The notes under the pieces were generated by a model, which worked only from the letters and a program-made list of their open reading frames with translations, was not told where the DNA came from and searched no databases. This document shows positions 33,386 through 45,958 of a stretch of DNA of 64,000 nucleotides, piece by piece (the first letter of the stretch is position 1; the number at the start of each line of letters is the position of its first letter). Location: assembly GCA_036250195.1 (NCBI GenBank), contig JAVHZZ010000003.1:37917335-37981334 (forward strand), written 5' to 3'. A program made the translations under genes and the position numbers. Source of the stretch: Mixophyes australis (taxonomy: Eukaryota; Chordata; Amphibia; Anura; Limnodynastidae).

Positions 33386-34701
33386 ATTAACCCTTTGTTA
33401 AATAAAAAAACCTGTTGAAAGAGGCTTTTGCTGGCGTTTACGCCGGCATTTCGGCTCTTCACCGCCTGTTAAATAGACCCCTAAATGTTTCTTTTGCAAT
33501 TATCTGAAATATCCCAGATTTTGTCAAAAGATATCAAAGACTGCACCAATATCGTGGACTTAAAACTAGCCTCACCCCTAATCTAATAGACATCGATAAG
33601 CTATTGATCAGGACAAGTGTCACGCTGCTGATATCATGCACAGCGCAGCCGCTCTATGAATGGCTTCGCCGCAGGTGAAAATGAAAGACTGAAGTCTTAG
33701 GAGAATTTTCCTTTCATGGTACATTATATTGCTGGGGTCAGGAACAGCAGAGCCGGCAGCAGCTTTACATTCTCCCCACGCAGTGTATTTCTGATGCACA
33801 GTGTTACAGAACTAAAGGCAGAAATGAGGATTTGTAATTCACCCCCACGCTTCCCGTTCCTCTCTATTTCCACACATTTAAATTTCATCTGTCCTTGATT
33901 CCACGGTACACACTGGCTCTGATCTCTGACACGTTCCTTTCTCATCCTATAATAGTACACCAGAGCGCCTTCTCTCTGCTGTCTGCAGCTCTAGAATAAA
34001 TAGCTCTGTCCTATTGTCTGTCTTTAAGTACAGTTTAGACCAGATTCATCAAGATCTCAAAATAAAACCACCTATTTTCCATGCACGCGTTTTGTAGTGT
34101 TTAGCTAAACGATGCCGTTATTACACCATCCAGAATTCAGCCTTAATAACTCATTAAGCATTGTTATTTCATTTGCCATCTGACCTGGCACGTTTGCATC
34201 ATTTCACTTAAAGCCTAGCTCCATTGTTCATTTTACTATATAATTTCCATAACCTAACTAGCAGTTTCTACAGGGCCCCCTCTCCTCCTGCTAAGTCCGT
34301 TACCAATATTTAACCTTTAACAGTCTAAACTCATTTCACTTTCCAACGCCCGTAGAGCCGTTATGTTGGGGAGCTTAGATTTTCACCATGAATCTATATT
34401 GGTGCTGGGATTCCTTGACGTAAGGTGACACCATAAACTGCCCCCAGAATTGAGTGATGTCAGCGATGGCGTAGAACGTGCGAGTTGGTCTTGGTAGCTC
34501 GGAGTTCTTGAGAAGTACGGGAGGTAGGTTATGATGATTCCTCTTCCAAGTTATGGTAATTATGCCATTGCTTACATCCCAGGTTCCTTAAGGCCACTGT
34601 GGCCCACTGAAGCCAGGATAGAGACCCCCGTCAGCTAAGTTTTTGTTTATTAAAGCTGGATTGAACCTCTATGTATTGCGAGTGAATACGTAGTGAATTA
34701 T

Positions 34702-35101
34702 GGAGTCTATTTAACAAGCGATACAGAGTCAAAATGCTGGCTCAAGTGCCAGCAAAAGGCTCTTTCATCATTTTTTCTAATTTATGAAAGGGTTAACTCT
34801 GGAGAAATCACAGCTGCCATCAGCATTAGCCATTTACCGGGACTTACCGATGAACGCACAGACCTCTATCGGGACAGCAGCATTAAGCAAATTTATTAAG
34901 CTGTGAAAAGTAATGTCATCTCAGTATGGCGTTACTGGTCTTTATCAATGGGATCCAGCCGCTTCGCAGAAGAGGGGGGTCAACAAGGGGGCACCTAGAG
35001 CAACCCCGGCATGGTGAACGATGAACCATTTCATTATGTACCGCTGTGATTTGTAGCAATGCATATTGATCGTCACTGCGTGTTATTAATAAATAGACCC
35101 C
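34702..35101. mobile_element. MITE, GGRGTCTATTTA family, TAT target duplication (400 bp)
   Basis: The left end is GGAGTCTATTTAAC and the right end inverts to GGGGTCTATTTATT. TAT flanks both sides (34699-34701 and 35102-35104). The terminal pattern and 3-bp duplication suggest a Harbinger-type origin. The interior is unique-looking and non-coding. A second member is at 53926-54103. Confidence 0.7.
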
Positions 35102-35898
35102 TATATCCTGGAGACGGCAATTAGTGCAGCAGACACTAAGATAACCGTTAATCTTACATGTTGCCTTATTTCAGATGCCCTATCGTAACTTGTTAGCGTT
35201 GGAACGTGTTTCCTGGAAGAGTTCAGTTTTGCTGACTGCAGACTAAATGTCACCTCTATTAAGGTTACTGGGAGCTGATCAAACATACCACTGCATAACA
35301 ACTTCAAAATATTCCCAGTGGGCCTATAGTCACTGACCCGGAGACGAAGAATGCAGCTTAATAAACACTTTAGTCTCTCATACTGTGATTCCGAGATTCC
35401 TGTCTAATTAACGCTTATAAGTGACCCGTTCCCTGTAAGGAAAACATTCAGAGGGCATCATTTTAGTGCACTTCAAATAGAAGTAACTACAGTACGCGTC
35501 TTTCTAACCCCTGTTATATGGCAGCCTTGTAATAACTGGGTATCCAGCCCAAGGCCTACGCTGAGATGGGAGCTCACCTACTGGGGGGTTATTAGCAGAA
35601 GAAAGGAGTCTCACGTTCTGCAAACAATACGCCACGGAGAGAGTGAGATTAGTGAGACACAAAGTGACGGAGTGTCTATATGCAGAAGGCCACTAGGGGG
35701 AGCTATACACAACTTGCTCGACTTATTTACTTTCATAGTGACCTCTTACTAAACTGCGATAAATATAAAGACCCCTATTTATTAATATACAGTGATAACA
35801 CAGATTTTCTATCGCTGCCTAATGATAGTGATACAAAATCTGCACAATTTATTAAAATATGACCAGAGTGATAAATAAAATATAAAAATACAATGTTG

Positions 35899-35902
<4 letters not shown>

Positions 35903-35935
<33 letters not shown>
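35903..35935. repeat. AT dinucleotide microsatellite
   Basis: About 16 AT repeats. Confidence 0.95.
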
Positions 35936-35938
<3 letters not shown>

Positions 35939-37739
35939 CAATAAATATTCATGCTAGTGGCCTGCAAAAATGTTTTATCTAGATACATAAAGCATTTTTC
36001 ATTCAATATAACTTGTTCTCGTCATCTTAATATGGCGACAGCGGTAGTAGGACTGCGGCAGTACATGTACCGCCACGATCCTTGGTAAATAGACTTCCCT
36101 GTGCTCCTTGCCGGTGGTGACAAGGCCGTTGACAGTATGGTGAGAGCATTTGATAGACAGCGAGAAGTTCTCCTCTGGTAAAAGCACCCCGCACCAACTG
36201 CAACACATTTTTTACAATGTAAGATGATGCACAATTGTCCTTAGAATTTGGTTAAGAATAAGAAAAAACTTTCAGCGAGGCAAATGCTTCATAGCTCACT
36301 ACTGAGGACCTCTAGATAATGGTTCATCAATAAACCTGGCGTGTGGCATCTGTGAAACGCTGGTCATCTATTGTGGGCACATGTGCAATCATAACCCATC
36401 ATACAGATAATTCCACTCACGTCTCAGAGCAGATATTAAATGTGACGGCTTTCACTGGGCCTATGTAACGGTTTATACTAGAACTCCGCTGAATACAGTG
36501 ACCTCCAGGTGACAAGCCCATCAATCCAGGACAGACCACCCAGTCACAGCGATAAAACAGACATGTTGGCTCCAGCACAAGGCCTTAGTTACATTTACAT
36601 TCTTAAACAATTATGTGGTTAATCGCTGCTTAAAGTGAGCCTGTGACATGCCGTTGCAGCACTGATTGTGTGGACTGAAGTAATATTCAGTCTCTCAATT
36701 CACTAGGAAATAGTGACATCCCATATAAGGAACGGTGTAAAACGTTGTACCTTTGGCTTTTACATTTCTAGCATATGTCCTATATATAATGTTATGTTTA
36801 AAGGCTTGTGGATAGCGATGGTCAGGGGCAGGCTGGGCTGGGGGCAGGGCCGTCTTTTTCGCTGGGCAGTTGCCCGGGGGCCCCACGAACTTGGTGGCCC
36901 CATAGCCAGGGCCCAATAGAAAAAAAAATCTATTCACCCATGTATCAAGGCACAACTGTAGAGCATCTTTTTTAATGTTTAAACACTGATTTTTGTTGCA
37001 GGTACCAATAAAAATAAACTTAATTTTATTGATAATTTACATTTTTATTCCTGTGTGTGGTTGTGTAGGTAGTTCCCCCCCTGGGGCTGATCTCAGAGTG
37101 AGCTACTATGGGCTGAGTCACCTATTTTTTTTTTACCTCCTTAAAAATGTTCCTAATAGGCTGCGTCGAGTCTTTCCCCCGGGCTACAATTTGCCAGCCC
37201 TCCCCTGGCGATGGTATATAAATGATGGCAGATCGGATGTATACAGTCTATCACAAAATCGTAATCGTTGGTTTGTAAAGAAACATTCTACCCGTTTGTA
37301 ATGAAAACAGTTTGCTGGAAGTTTAACTAAAGAAACATGTTGTTACCATATCAAATAAAAGACTCCAACAGACTAGTACTATACTCCAGGGATTAATTAT
37401 GAGACTCCGCAGAAAACACATTAATAATTTAAGATATAAATACACATATCTATAAATAGCCTAAAAGATGAGCAAACTTGCAATTCAAATAACAATTCCG
37501 AAGTAGATTTGCATCCATGCATGATGGACACATTTGGTGCAATTAAGGAGAACTCCACAGACAGCAGAGGTGTCAGTTGGTTTGTAGGATATTGAAATAT
37601 ATTGTGTCTGAGAAATCTCATCCCAATTATACAGACACAAGACATCTCTGAAGGAGGTGAGAGTGTCTGGGTAGTGAGAGGATGACTCCACTCCCCTGTG
37701 TGACTGAATAACAGGCTCTGTTATCTTTTCTCTAAAAGG

Positions 37740-38280
37740 GAAAAAGAATCCTTGTCACTCTTTCCTTCCAAGCTGCAACTTTCTGAGACGTGGAAATCTC
37801 TATGGAAACACTCTTTCCAAAAGTCTGTCCATGCCATTGAGTCTACCAATCTCTGGAGGGATTGAGCACCAATTCCTCCACAAAAGAGTAACCCAACTGA
37901 TGCCTGGTTGGCGGTGGTGGAAAACACAGTCCCACGATTGGTCGATTGGGTTCAGATCTGGCGACTGAGAAGGCCGTGATATATGGGTAATGTCAGAGTC
38001 ATGCTCATCAAACCATTGGGTGAGGACAAGTGCTCCGTAGATGAGGCATGTCATTCAGGAGAGAAATACGGCAACACTTGAAGGTATAGATCAGCATTGA
38101 CACTGAAGTACAAGCACCCACTATCGGAGTATGCGGTTTCACCAACTGCTGTCCCTTACTGACATTGTTTCTCCTTTTGAGTTCCACCTTGAGATCATCC
38201 TAGACAACGTTGCGTATTTCACTTGTCTTAGTCACTAAAGCTCCTGCCAACCGTGTCCCAACAAGCAGCCCTGTCTGACA
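37740..38280 (-). pseudogene. Tc1/mariner-type transposase remnant
   Basis: A minus-strand frame (37800-38054) contains QWFDEHDSDITHISRPSQSP followed by DLNPIDQSWD. This corresponds to the segment ending at the third catalytic acid of Tc1-type transposases ([11 protein letters not shown]), with the usual Glu read as Asp here. Sequence further along the minus strand is too decayed to place the other catalytic residues, and no terminal repeats were identified. It is a fragment of a different subfamily from the other two Tc1 elements. Confidence 0.6.
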
Positions 38281-38572
38281 GTCACTGAGGTGTCCTTTTA
38301 AAATCAAATTCACTTTTAGAATTCAGTTCAGGGGATCAATGTATTAAAAAGAAGAATAAATGTTTTAAGCGTAAATACTTACTGTAAAATCCTCTACAAC
38401 TCTGAAGACAAAATGAAGCAGTTCTGCACCCTAATCATCTACTTCAACCACCAAACTTGCTCTCCCTTTAAAATAAGACAGAAGCTATGAATTTAAGAGA
38501 ACAGTTTGGGTGGAACAGTTGTCCCATTTCACGCGTTTAGAGAAGCAGTGAGCAGAAAATTGCAAGGATCTA

Positions 38573-38905
38573 GGGCCTGATTCATTAAGGTTCTTAAATG
38601 AAGAGGATTCTCATTTCAGTCTCCTGGACAAAACCATGTTACAATGGAAGGGGTGCAAATAAGTGTTCTGTTTTACACATAAGTTAACTACTGACTGTTT
38701 TTTCATGTAACACACAAATATCAACTTTAAATTTCAGTGTACAAATAAGCTATCAAATATTTGTGTGTTACATGAAAAAACAGTCAGTAGTTAACTTATG
38801 TGTAAAACAGAACACTTATTTGCACCCCTTCCATTGTAACATGGTTTTGTCCAGGAGACTGAAATGAGTATCCTCTTCATTTGAGATCCTTAATGAATCA
38901 GGCCC
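38573..38905. mobile_element. Harbinger-like palindromic MITE, GGGCCTGATTCA family, copy 2 (333 bp)
   Basis: It has the same length and ends as 33023-33355 and is flanked by CTA at 38570-38572 and 38906-38908. The arms are near-identical between copies. The central loop is in the opposite orientation, so this copy is inserted inverted relative to copy 1. Some arm positions differ near the tips (GAAGAGGATTCTCATTT versus GAGAAACTTCTTATTT). Confidence 0.88.
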
Positions 38906-40453
38906 CTAGTGTCTATTTTCCCTGCTGCCAGTAGGTGTCGCTGCCAGGCAGAAGCAGACTGGGTAATAGAACCACAGTCATATTACCTCCATTGTAGAAA
39001 CCAGCATTGGTCTCCTAATTAATCTGACCTTTCTGCTGTTATCATGCATGTACACTGTCACAGCGAGGCCTCATGGTCTGCAATAATAGTATATGGACAA
39101 AACCTGTTCTTACCAGAGGTGGGATAAGAACGGATATAAGAGGACAACGAAATGGAAGTAGAGGATGTTTTTGGAAGCAGGTAACTGCTAGGGTAGGAGG
39201 CTACGACCTGAGAATGGATGGGAGTGAGTGACGTAAAAGAAATCCAACATTTCTTTTTATAATTAAATTTATAATTATTTTCAAACATTTGTATTCATTT
39301 ATCTGCCCTTTATTGTTGAAAACAAAATGTAAAAAACAATCAGTATTTATAAGACTAAGGGATGCAGCGCCAGCGAGAGAAGAGCGCGTACGTACAGCGC
39401 ACATCTCTCTGCGCTGCGTGCAGAGAGCCGCTGTAAGAGTCCTGGATTCCTGCCAACGTCTGCTGCAGTGAGTAGGGAAGGGATGCAAGAGCCCAGGCTA
39501 ATCGTCAATAGAACATTTTAATATATGTCTATTTAGCATACTCCCCTCTGCGTCATGGCACAGTGGGGGCAGGGTCAAGTTGACGCAATTTGCAGTCATC
39601 ACGACCCCCACCCACTTCAGTAAGATGGTGGGCAGGATGCAGGAGGGTGGCCTTCTCTCTTGGGAGAACATCTCAGAAGTTCGGCAGTAGGTAGGTACTT
39701 TATGTTATTTAGGAAACAGGAGAGATAACGGCAGCCACACAACTGAATTATGAATGGGGAGTGGGTGGAATGTGAATTACATTACAAAAAAAACGCTTGT
39801 GTGGCGTTCCACATTTGCAATCACTATACTAGAATGTCATTATTTATAAATATAGATTGTGGGTTGTGCATACTATGCAGAATAATATACATGAGATAAC
39901 TGGAGTGTTATAATGAGTTAAATATGTCCATCGTGCTCTCTTTCCCGCCTCTGCAGCATGCTGCCATGTCAGGAGGGAGGGGCTTCTCTACAGAGTGTGG
40001 ATTGGTTGATTCTTACAAAGGAGGCGAGGCCAGTAATGTCATAGCAGCTCAGTCTCAGTTTATGACCTGTACCAGATCCCATTAGGGCACTGTCTAGAGA
40101 TGTGGGAGGAGCTTCAGCTGTCCGTAATAGAGAAGCTAAAATGTTACCATCAGACAGACAAAATTTAAAGCGGCAATGTGTTTAAAGGCAAAACATGCCA
40201 TAAAGTGCTGTTTTAAATTTGTCACACAAATCTGTGATTTGCTAGAATCGGAGGTTAATACATTTACCCCCCGGTGTCTTCCAACAGAGCTAATGAGGCA
40301 GATTTCCGTCTTCCACCTGCACCTGTACAAGCAGTGCTGAAGCCTCCTCACTCTCGTGATGGATTTGGCTATAATGAGGAAGAACCAAGCAGAATTTTAG
40401 AAGAAAATCAGTAAAGTTTCTAAAGTTCTAAGGTTCTAAAGGTGACGGAGGTT

Positions 40454-41923
40454 GGGCTGCGATGTGGAATGTTAGGGCTGCGATGTGGAATGTTAGAGCT
40501 GCGATGTGGAATGTTAGAGCTGCGATGTGGAATGTTAGGGCTGCGATGTGGAATGTTAGAGCTGCGATGTGGAATGTTAGGGCTGCGATGTGGAATGTTA
40601 GGGCTGCGATGTGGAATGTTAGGGCTGCGATGTGGAATGTTAGAGCTGCGATGTGGAATGTTAGAGCTGCGATGTGGAATGCTAGGGCTGCGATGTGGAA
40701 TGTTAGAGCTGCGATGTGGAATGTTAGGGCTGCGATGTGGAATGTTAGAGCTGCGATGTGGAATGTTAGGGCTGCGATGTGGAATGTTAGGGCTGCGATG
40801 TGGAATGTTAGAGCTGCGATGTGGAATGTTAGAGCTGCGATGTGGAATGTTAGAGCTGCGATGTGGAATGTTAGAGCTGCGATGTGGAATGTTAGAGCTG
40901 CGATGCGGAATGTTAGGGCTGCGATGCGGAATGTTAGGGCTGCGATGCGGAATGTTAGGGCTGCGATGCGGAATGTTAGGGCTGCGATGCGGAATGTTAG
41001 GGCTGCGATGCGGAATGTTAGAGCTGCGATGCGGAATGTTAGAGCTGCGATGTGGAATGTTAGGGCTGCGATGTGGAATGTTAGGGCTGCGATGTGGAAT
41101 GTTAGGGCTGCGATGCGGAATGTTAGAGCTGCGATGCGGAATGTTAGGGCTGCGATGCGGAATGTTAGGGCTGCGATGCGGAATGTTAGGGCTGCGATGC
41201 GGAATGTTAGGGCTGCGATGCGGAATGTTAGGGCTGCGATGCGGAATGTTAGAGCTGCGATGCGGAATGTTAGGGCTGCGATGCGGAATGTTAGGGCTGC
41301 GATGCGGAATGTTAGGGCTGCGATGCGGAATGTTAGGGCTGCGATGCGGAATGTTAGGGCTGCGATGCTGAATGTTAGGGCTGCGATGCGGAATGTTAGG
41401 GCTGCGATGCGGAATGTTAGGGCTGCGATGCGGAATGTTAGGGCTGCGATGCGGAATGTTAGGGCTGCGATGTGGAATGTTAGAGCTGCGATGTGGAATG
41501 TTAGGGCTGCGATGCGGAATGTTAGGGCTGCGATGCGGAATGTTAGGGCTGCGATGCGGAATGTTAGGGCTGCGATGCGGAATGTTAGGGCTGCGATGCG
41601 GAATGTTAGGGCTGCGATGCGGAATGTTAGGGCTGCGATGCGGAATGTTAGAGCTGCGATGTGGAATGTTAGGGCTGCGATGTGGAATGTTAGGGCTGCG
41701 ATGTGGAATGTTAGAGCTGCGATGTGGAATGTTAGGGCTGCGATGTGGAATGTTAGGGCTGCGATGTGGAATGTTAGAGCTGCGATGTGGAATGTTAGGG
41801 CTGCGATGTGGAATGTTAGGGCTGCGATGTGGAATGTTAGAGCTGCGATGTGGAATGTTAGGGCTGCGATGTGGAATGTTAGAGCTGCGATGTGGAATGT
41901 TAGGGCTGCGATGCGGAATGTTA
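40454..41923. repeat. 21-bp tandem satellite, exactly 70 units
   Basis: The unit is GGGCTGCGATGTGGAATGTTA. The block is 1470 bp with no indels, so it stays in register throughout. Two sites vary: G/A at unit position 2, and T/C in GATG(T/C)GG. Runs of the T form (21, 3, 2 and 12 units) and the C form (7, 12, 4, 7 and 1 units, plus one CTG variant) alternate in blocks, with T forms at both edges. Because 21 is a multiple of three and the unit lacks stops in several frames, long open frames of more than 500 codons appear on both strands; I regard them as artefacts. Confidence 0.96.
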
Positions 41924-44900
41924 CGCTTGAACATTCTATCATCATTTTCCTTCCTTCTATTGAAACCCACTTTTACTGGCAGCCTCTCATACACATTAAA
42001 ATGCATGTGAATTGTAAAAGTAACAGTTATTAGCTACGGTGACATTACCATTAATGTACTGCCAGCCAGGCAAAACAAGCTGTTTATATTGGCTTTCATT
42101 TGCTGTACACGTAACAGTTAATTGAAGGAGCCTGAAGCAACATTGGCTGTAGCCCTGGATAACAAAGAGCTCTCGTTCCTCGCTGGGTATTATTCATCCT
42201 CTCAAAGGCAGCAATGAGTAATATATATAATATATAATGGGTATCTAGAATCTTGTACCTTACCACTCTCCCCTGCTTCCCCGCAGAGAGACGTCTCATT
42301 ACATTAAATAGGGAGAAACATCAGCACGCTATGTATAATTTATCAAACACTCTACTGAAATGAAGGTATTACGTGATGAATCAATGCTTAGGTCCCGATG
42401 TGGTTTGTGATCTCAGCAGTACAGGGAAAAGTTGGCGTGAACTATGATATTACATGGAGATTGTTCAATGCAATCACTTCTGGGTCAGACACCCTTAATA
42501 AATCTTCAGGTTAACAGACAGCTTCACACTTACATCAATTCAAGAATGATTCCTGCCTACTTGGTGCCTCAATTAATACTCAATTAATGCTTACACCCCA
42601 ACATATATGGCAGAATGGTGGATGCTGTTCCAGAAAACAACCGTCCTTTTGCATCAACTAAAAACACAAAGACCATTTGACGTCGGGGAGATTTTAGTGA
42701 TCCCCTAACGCACAGTCCTAGATAACTTCTCATGTGCGTCTAATAAAAGTGACGCTACTGGATGAGCTAAGTGTTAGGGCAAACCATAAAATGGCTTATG
42801 GGTTCCATAGTTTGGTGAACCTGTTGTCTAGACACAGTGCTACCAGACATTATATGGGCTGAACGTGTATGTGAATGCAGGACCTCTAATATATGGACCG
42901 AGGCAACGTTACATAATACAGAAGTGGAAGTTGCTCAATCAATTTATAGGTTCATGGCAGGAGCTTTAAAGGGTGGGGTTATCCAGAAAGGAGCAAATAC
43001 AGGGAGAAATCCCCCAGCACACTGCTACAACCAGCAAAGGTCGGAGATGCTGTATTACCATTTGGAGGCTCCTGGGGTACCTCTTGGTAAGTTAGCTCTC
43101 AATTTAAAAACACATATGTATGGCCCAAAAATAGGGACTCTCACTGTTTAGAGTTAGGACCACCCTAGCAGCAGAAGCGCCTTGACGAGGCGGGTGTCTT
43201 ACCATACATTTGGTGCAACTGTGAATTCTGCATTTTTAAGTACAAATAGCAGCTCCTTGACTGGTTATAGCAGTGTGCTGGGGGACATTTCTCTGTCAAT
43301 ATTACAGTTCATCTAATATTTATGTATACTAGTTAGCTTACACGTTAAAAAATAGCACATAACAATGACCACAACTATATAAATAAAAATGCTTCAAGAG
43401 CACATCTTACAAAAATATCTTCTGAATAATGGATGTATGGGACAAGCAGTTTGTCTGGGAATAATTAAGCTCAAATTCACTGTTTCACTTTGCTGGTTGA
43501 GTTTGGATACGCTATGATGATCTTAACCATATTCAGCAATACAACAGCATGGTGTCCTCAACTACTGTGGTGGTAAAACCAGTCGCTCCGTTTTATTGTT
43601 TTGTTTGGAGAATCTTTTTGTTTTCACAACCTTTTCTTGGTACTATTTGTAAAAATGTATATTTGCTATTTGCACCCAAAAAGTGTCCGACGCAAGTCTG
43701 CTAAACCACCTTCTCTCCCCATACCCTCAGTTCCTCTAACGCCCCCTAGTTATAGGTGAAGGTCTCAGCGCCAACAGTTCAACCTACATTTGACAGATGG
43801 TAAATCACCTTTCTCCTGAGTACAGTTATTCTTTAGTTAGGAATGAAAGAAAACCTAATCATACCGTGGAGTAGTGCAGGATAGCTCCAAAAGAGCAAGA
43901 TAAGTTCTATGTGGGCTCCCTGAACGGAGCAGCCTTAGGCATCTTCCTAGTTTGCCTGCATGGTATGTCATTGGTTAGTCATTTTGTCTCCATAATTAAG
44001 CATAAACCTGAACACAATTGGTTCTATTGCCATAAAGTAAATAGACTTAGCTGACGTGCACTAAGCACAAATAGGCATTATCACCAGACTGAATAGGCTG
44101 ATACTGCTCACACTTAGTGGCTGTGAGAGCACAGACCACCAGGAAGCCTCACGCTCTCTGTGGCCATAGGTTGCAGCCAACTGTTTTTTTGCAGTTTCTT
44201 GGGGATTCCGCCTATAATCTTACAATGGGTGCAACATCAATGCCATGTTTTCTTATACCATGTACCCATTTTTGATCCATTTTACGCTTGGATTCCGCAG
44301 CTACGAGTGAACAGTATTGCACCTTTTGAATGGAGGAGCTGTCAGATAGAGGCATGGACAACATTCTCCGCCCCAGACCAAAGACAAGTTCTTTTGGCTA
44401 AGATGAAGTATAGATGCCCATGTGTACAGTGGGGCTTAAATGCGCACCTGTAAGCGATGAGCCGTCACCTGGTCCTATGACTAGGGGCCGAGGTAGTGGA
44501 GGAAGCCTGAGATCTAGGTGCCCCTGGTGTGGTGCCCTGAGGGAGCAGGAACCTCATGTGACACAGTGGGTACGGTGCACATTTTTCCCATTTTCTCTTT
44601 TCTAAACATCAACTTATCAGCCTTATGACTGGGTGGGAGAGTTTCTGAAACAGCTCAGTCATGAGGCTGAGGCCATAGTCACTTGGCACTAATTTATATA
44701 TTTATTTCACCTCCTGTTTTGTCACCTGCAATTTTATTTTTATGGGTTTTTTTTCACTTGGATTGAAAGGGGGCGGTAGGCCCTTATGGGCTCTGTATGT
44801 CCTATGATCTGGAGGCGCTGAGTCTCCCACTCCTCGGAAAACTCAGATGTCCTCCCTAATGGGGGGAAGGTGGGGGGAAAAGTTCCTGGTCCCTGATTGA

Positions 44901-45640
44901 GGCTTTGACAGATCCCAGGGTTGACCAGAGGGCTTGGAGATTTCCGTACCCTTGGGCATTTTTTTGTTCTACACTTTATTGAACTTGGGGCACGAGAACA
45001 CTGGTACCTGGCATTTAATTAAAAACAACAACAACAACAACAATTCTTTTGTTTTTACAGGATTACATATTCCAATGAACTGCAACTGGAGACCGCACAT
45101 TTACAGGAGTCTTTTTGATGCAGAAGACAATCAAACTTTACCCATTGCCAACAGTGATCTGACGTGGTCCTTTCTTTACATGCAGCACTTTTTGGTGTAT
45201 CTAGTTGCAATTTATACGGCGCAGTATATCTATGTGTGCACATAAACCAATGTCATTACAACGAAAAATAAAAATTGCAAATGTAACACATGAAATAAAG
45301 ACTCGATGTCGCCTCCAGCTTATCACGTATGCTATAACTGTTGAACCAATGAGCAGCAGTTTAAGAAAAAGTTGTAATTCTTGATGGACTGCGATCCCGT
45401 ATGTTCTGTGTGCCTCCGTCTTGTGCTCATAATGTACTATGGCTCCACATATTTTCAGACTGGTAGATTCAGATTGGTGTGTGTAGGAAATAATTTTAGC
45501 AACTCCAATTCCAACAGACCCATCCAAACTGATGCTGTATTTTATTTGTATATTTAAAAACGGAGCGGCGTAAGTTTATCTTGGCTAAAAAAATGTAATA
45601 TCAGCTATCCACACGCATACCACATGAACATGCTATATGT
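41924..45640. other. Non-coding intronic DNA, few recognisable repeats
   Basis: No gene supported. A short AAC microsatellite lies at 45023-45043. GGTTTTTTTTCACTTGG and similar homopolymer runs occur near 44740. The plus-strand frames at 44160-44605 have no recognisable domain. Confidence 0.35.
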
Positions 45641-45958
45641 CAGAGGTGCTCAAACCCAGCCTTCAAGAGCAGAGGTGGAACTAGCGAGCGAACTAGTGAA
45701 CTAGGGGGCCCACAGTTCGCTAGTTTCCCATGCAGCAGGCCCCATTATCTCCATGGGCCTCGGTGCATCCCACCGGCTGCACCAATAGTAGTTCCGCCAC
45801 TGCTCAAGAGCCACTACCAGGATTTCTGGATTTCTGTCTGTAGAAACAGGTGGGATAGTTACTGACCCGGGAAAATACATTAACTCATCTGTGCATGGTT
45901 AAAGAAATTCTGAACACGTGAACTGTTGATAGCGCTTAACTGAGTTTGGGCACCTCTG
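45641..45958. mobile_element. hAT-like MITE with a second hAT-like MITE inside
   Basis: The ends CAGAGGTGCTCAAACCCAG and CTGAGTTTGGGCACCTCTG are inverted repeats. The flanks CTATATGT (45633-45640) and CTCTATGT (45959-45966) form an 8-bp duplication with one mismatch. It contains the insertion at 45670-45802. Confidence 0.85.
45670..45802. mobile_element. hAT-like MITE, CAGNGGYGGAACTA family, copy 1 (133 bp)
   Basis: The ends CAGAGGTGGAACTA and TAGTTCCGCCACTG are inverted repeats. TTCAAGAG (45662-45669) and CTCAAGAG (45803-45810) are the 8-bp duplication with one mismatch. It sits inside 45641-45958, so it is younger than that element. A second member is at 57662-57810. Confidence 0.85.

Noticed and set aside
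35999..36234. Two overlapping minus-strand frames with a possible splice acceptor (GTGTTGCAG) considered as a Kelch exon.
   Set aside because: Neither frame has the double-glycine or Y-D-P/W Kelch pattern, and the phase does not lead into the exon at 32172.
36845..37200. CAGGGCCGTCTTTTTCGC considered as the left end of a hAT-like element.
   Set aside because: No matching inverted right end or 8-bp duplication was found nearby, so it was not annotated.
40420..42033. Overlapping open frames of more than 500 codons on both strands (NIPHRSP, AALTFRI, MRNVRAA repeats).
   Set aside because: They follow from a 21-bp unit without stops. Open frames in several registers of a perfect tandem array are expected by chance, and no start, domain or codon signature supports a gene.
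44160..44605. Two plus-strand frames with Cys pairs (CPWCGAL) considered as a zinc-binding protein.
   Set aside because: Too short, no repeated Cys/His pattern, no splice sites and no recognisable family.
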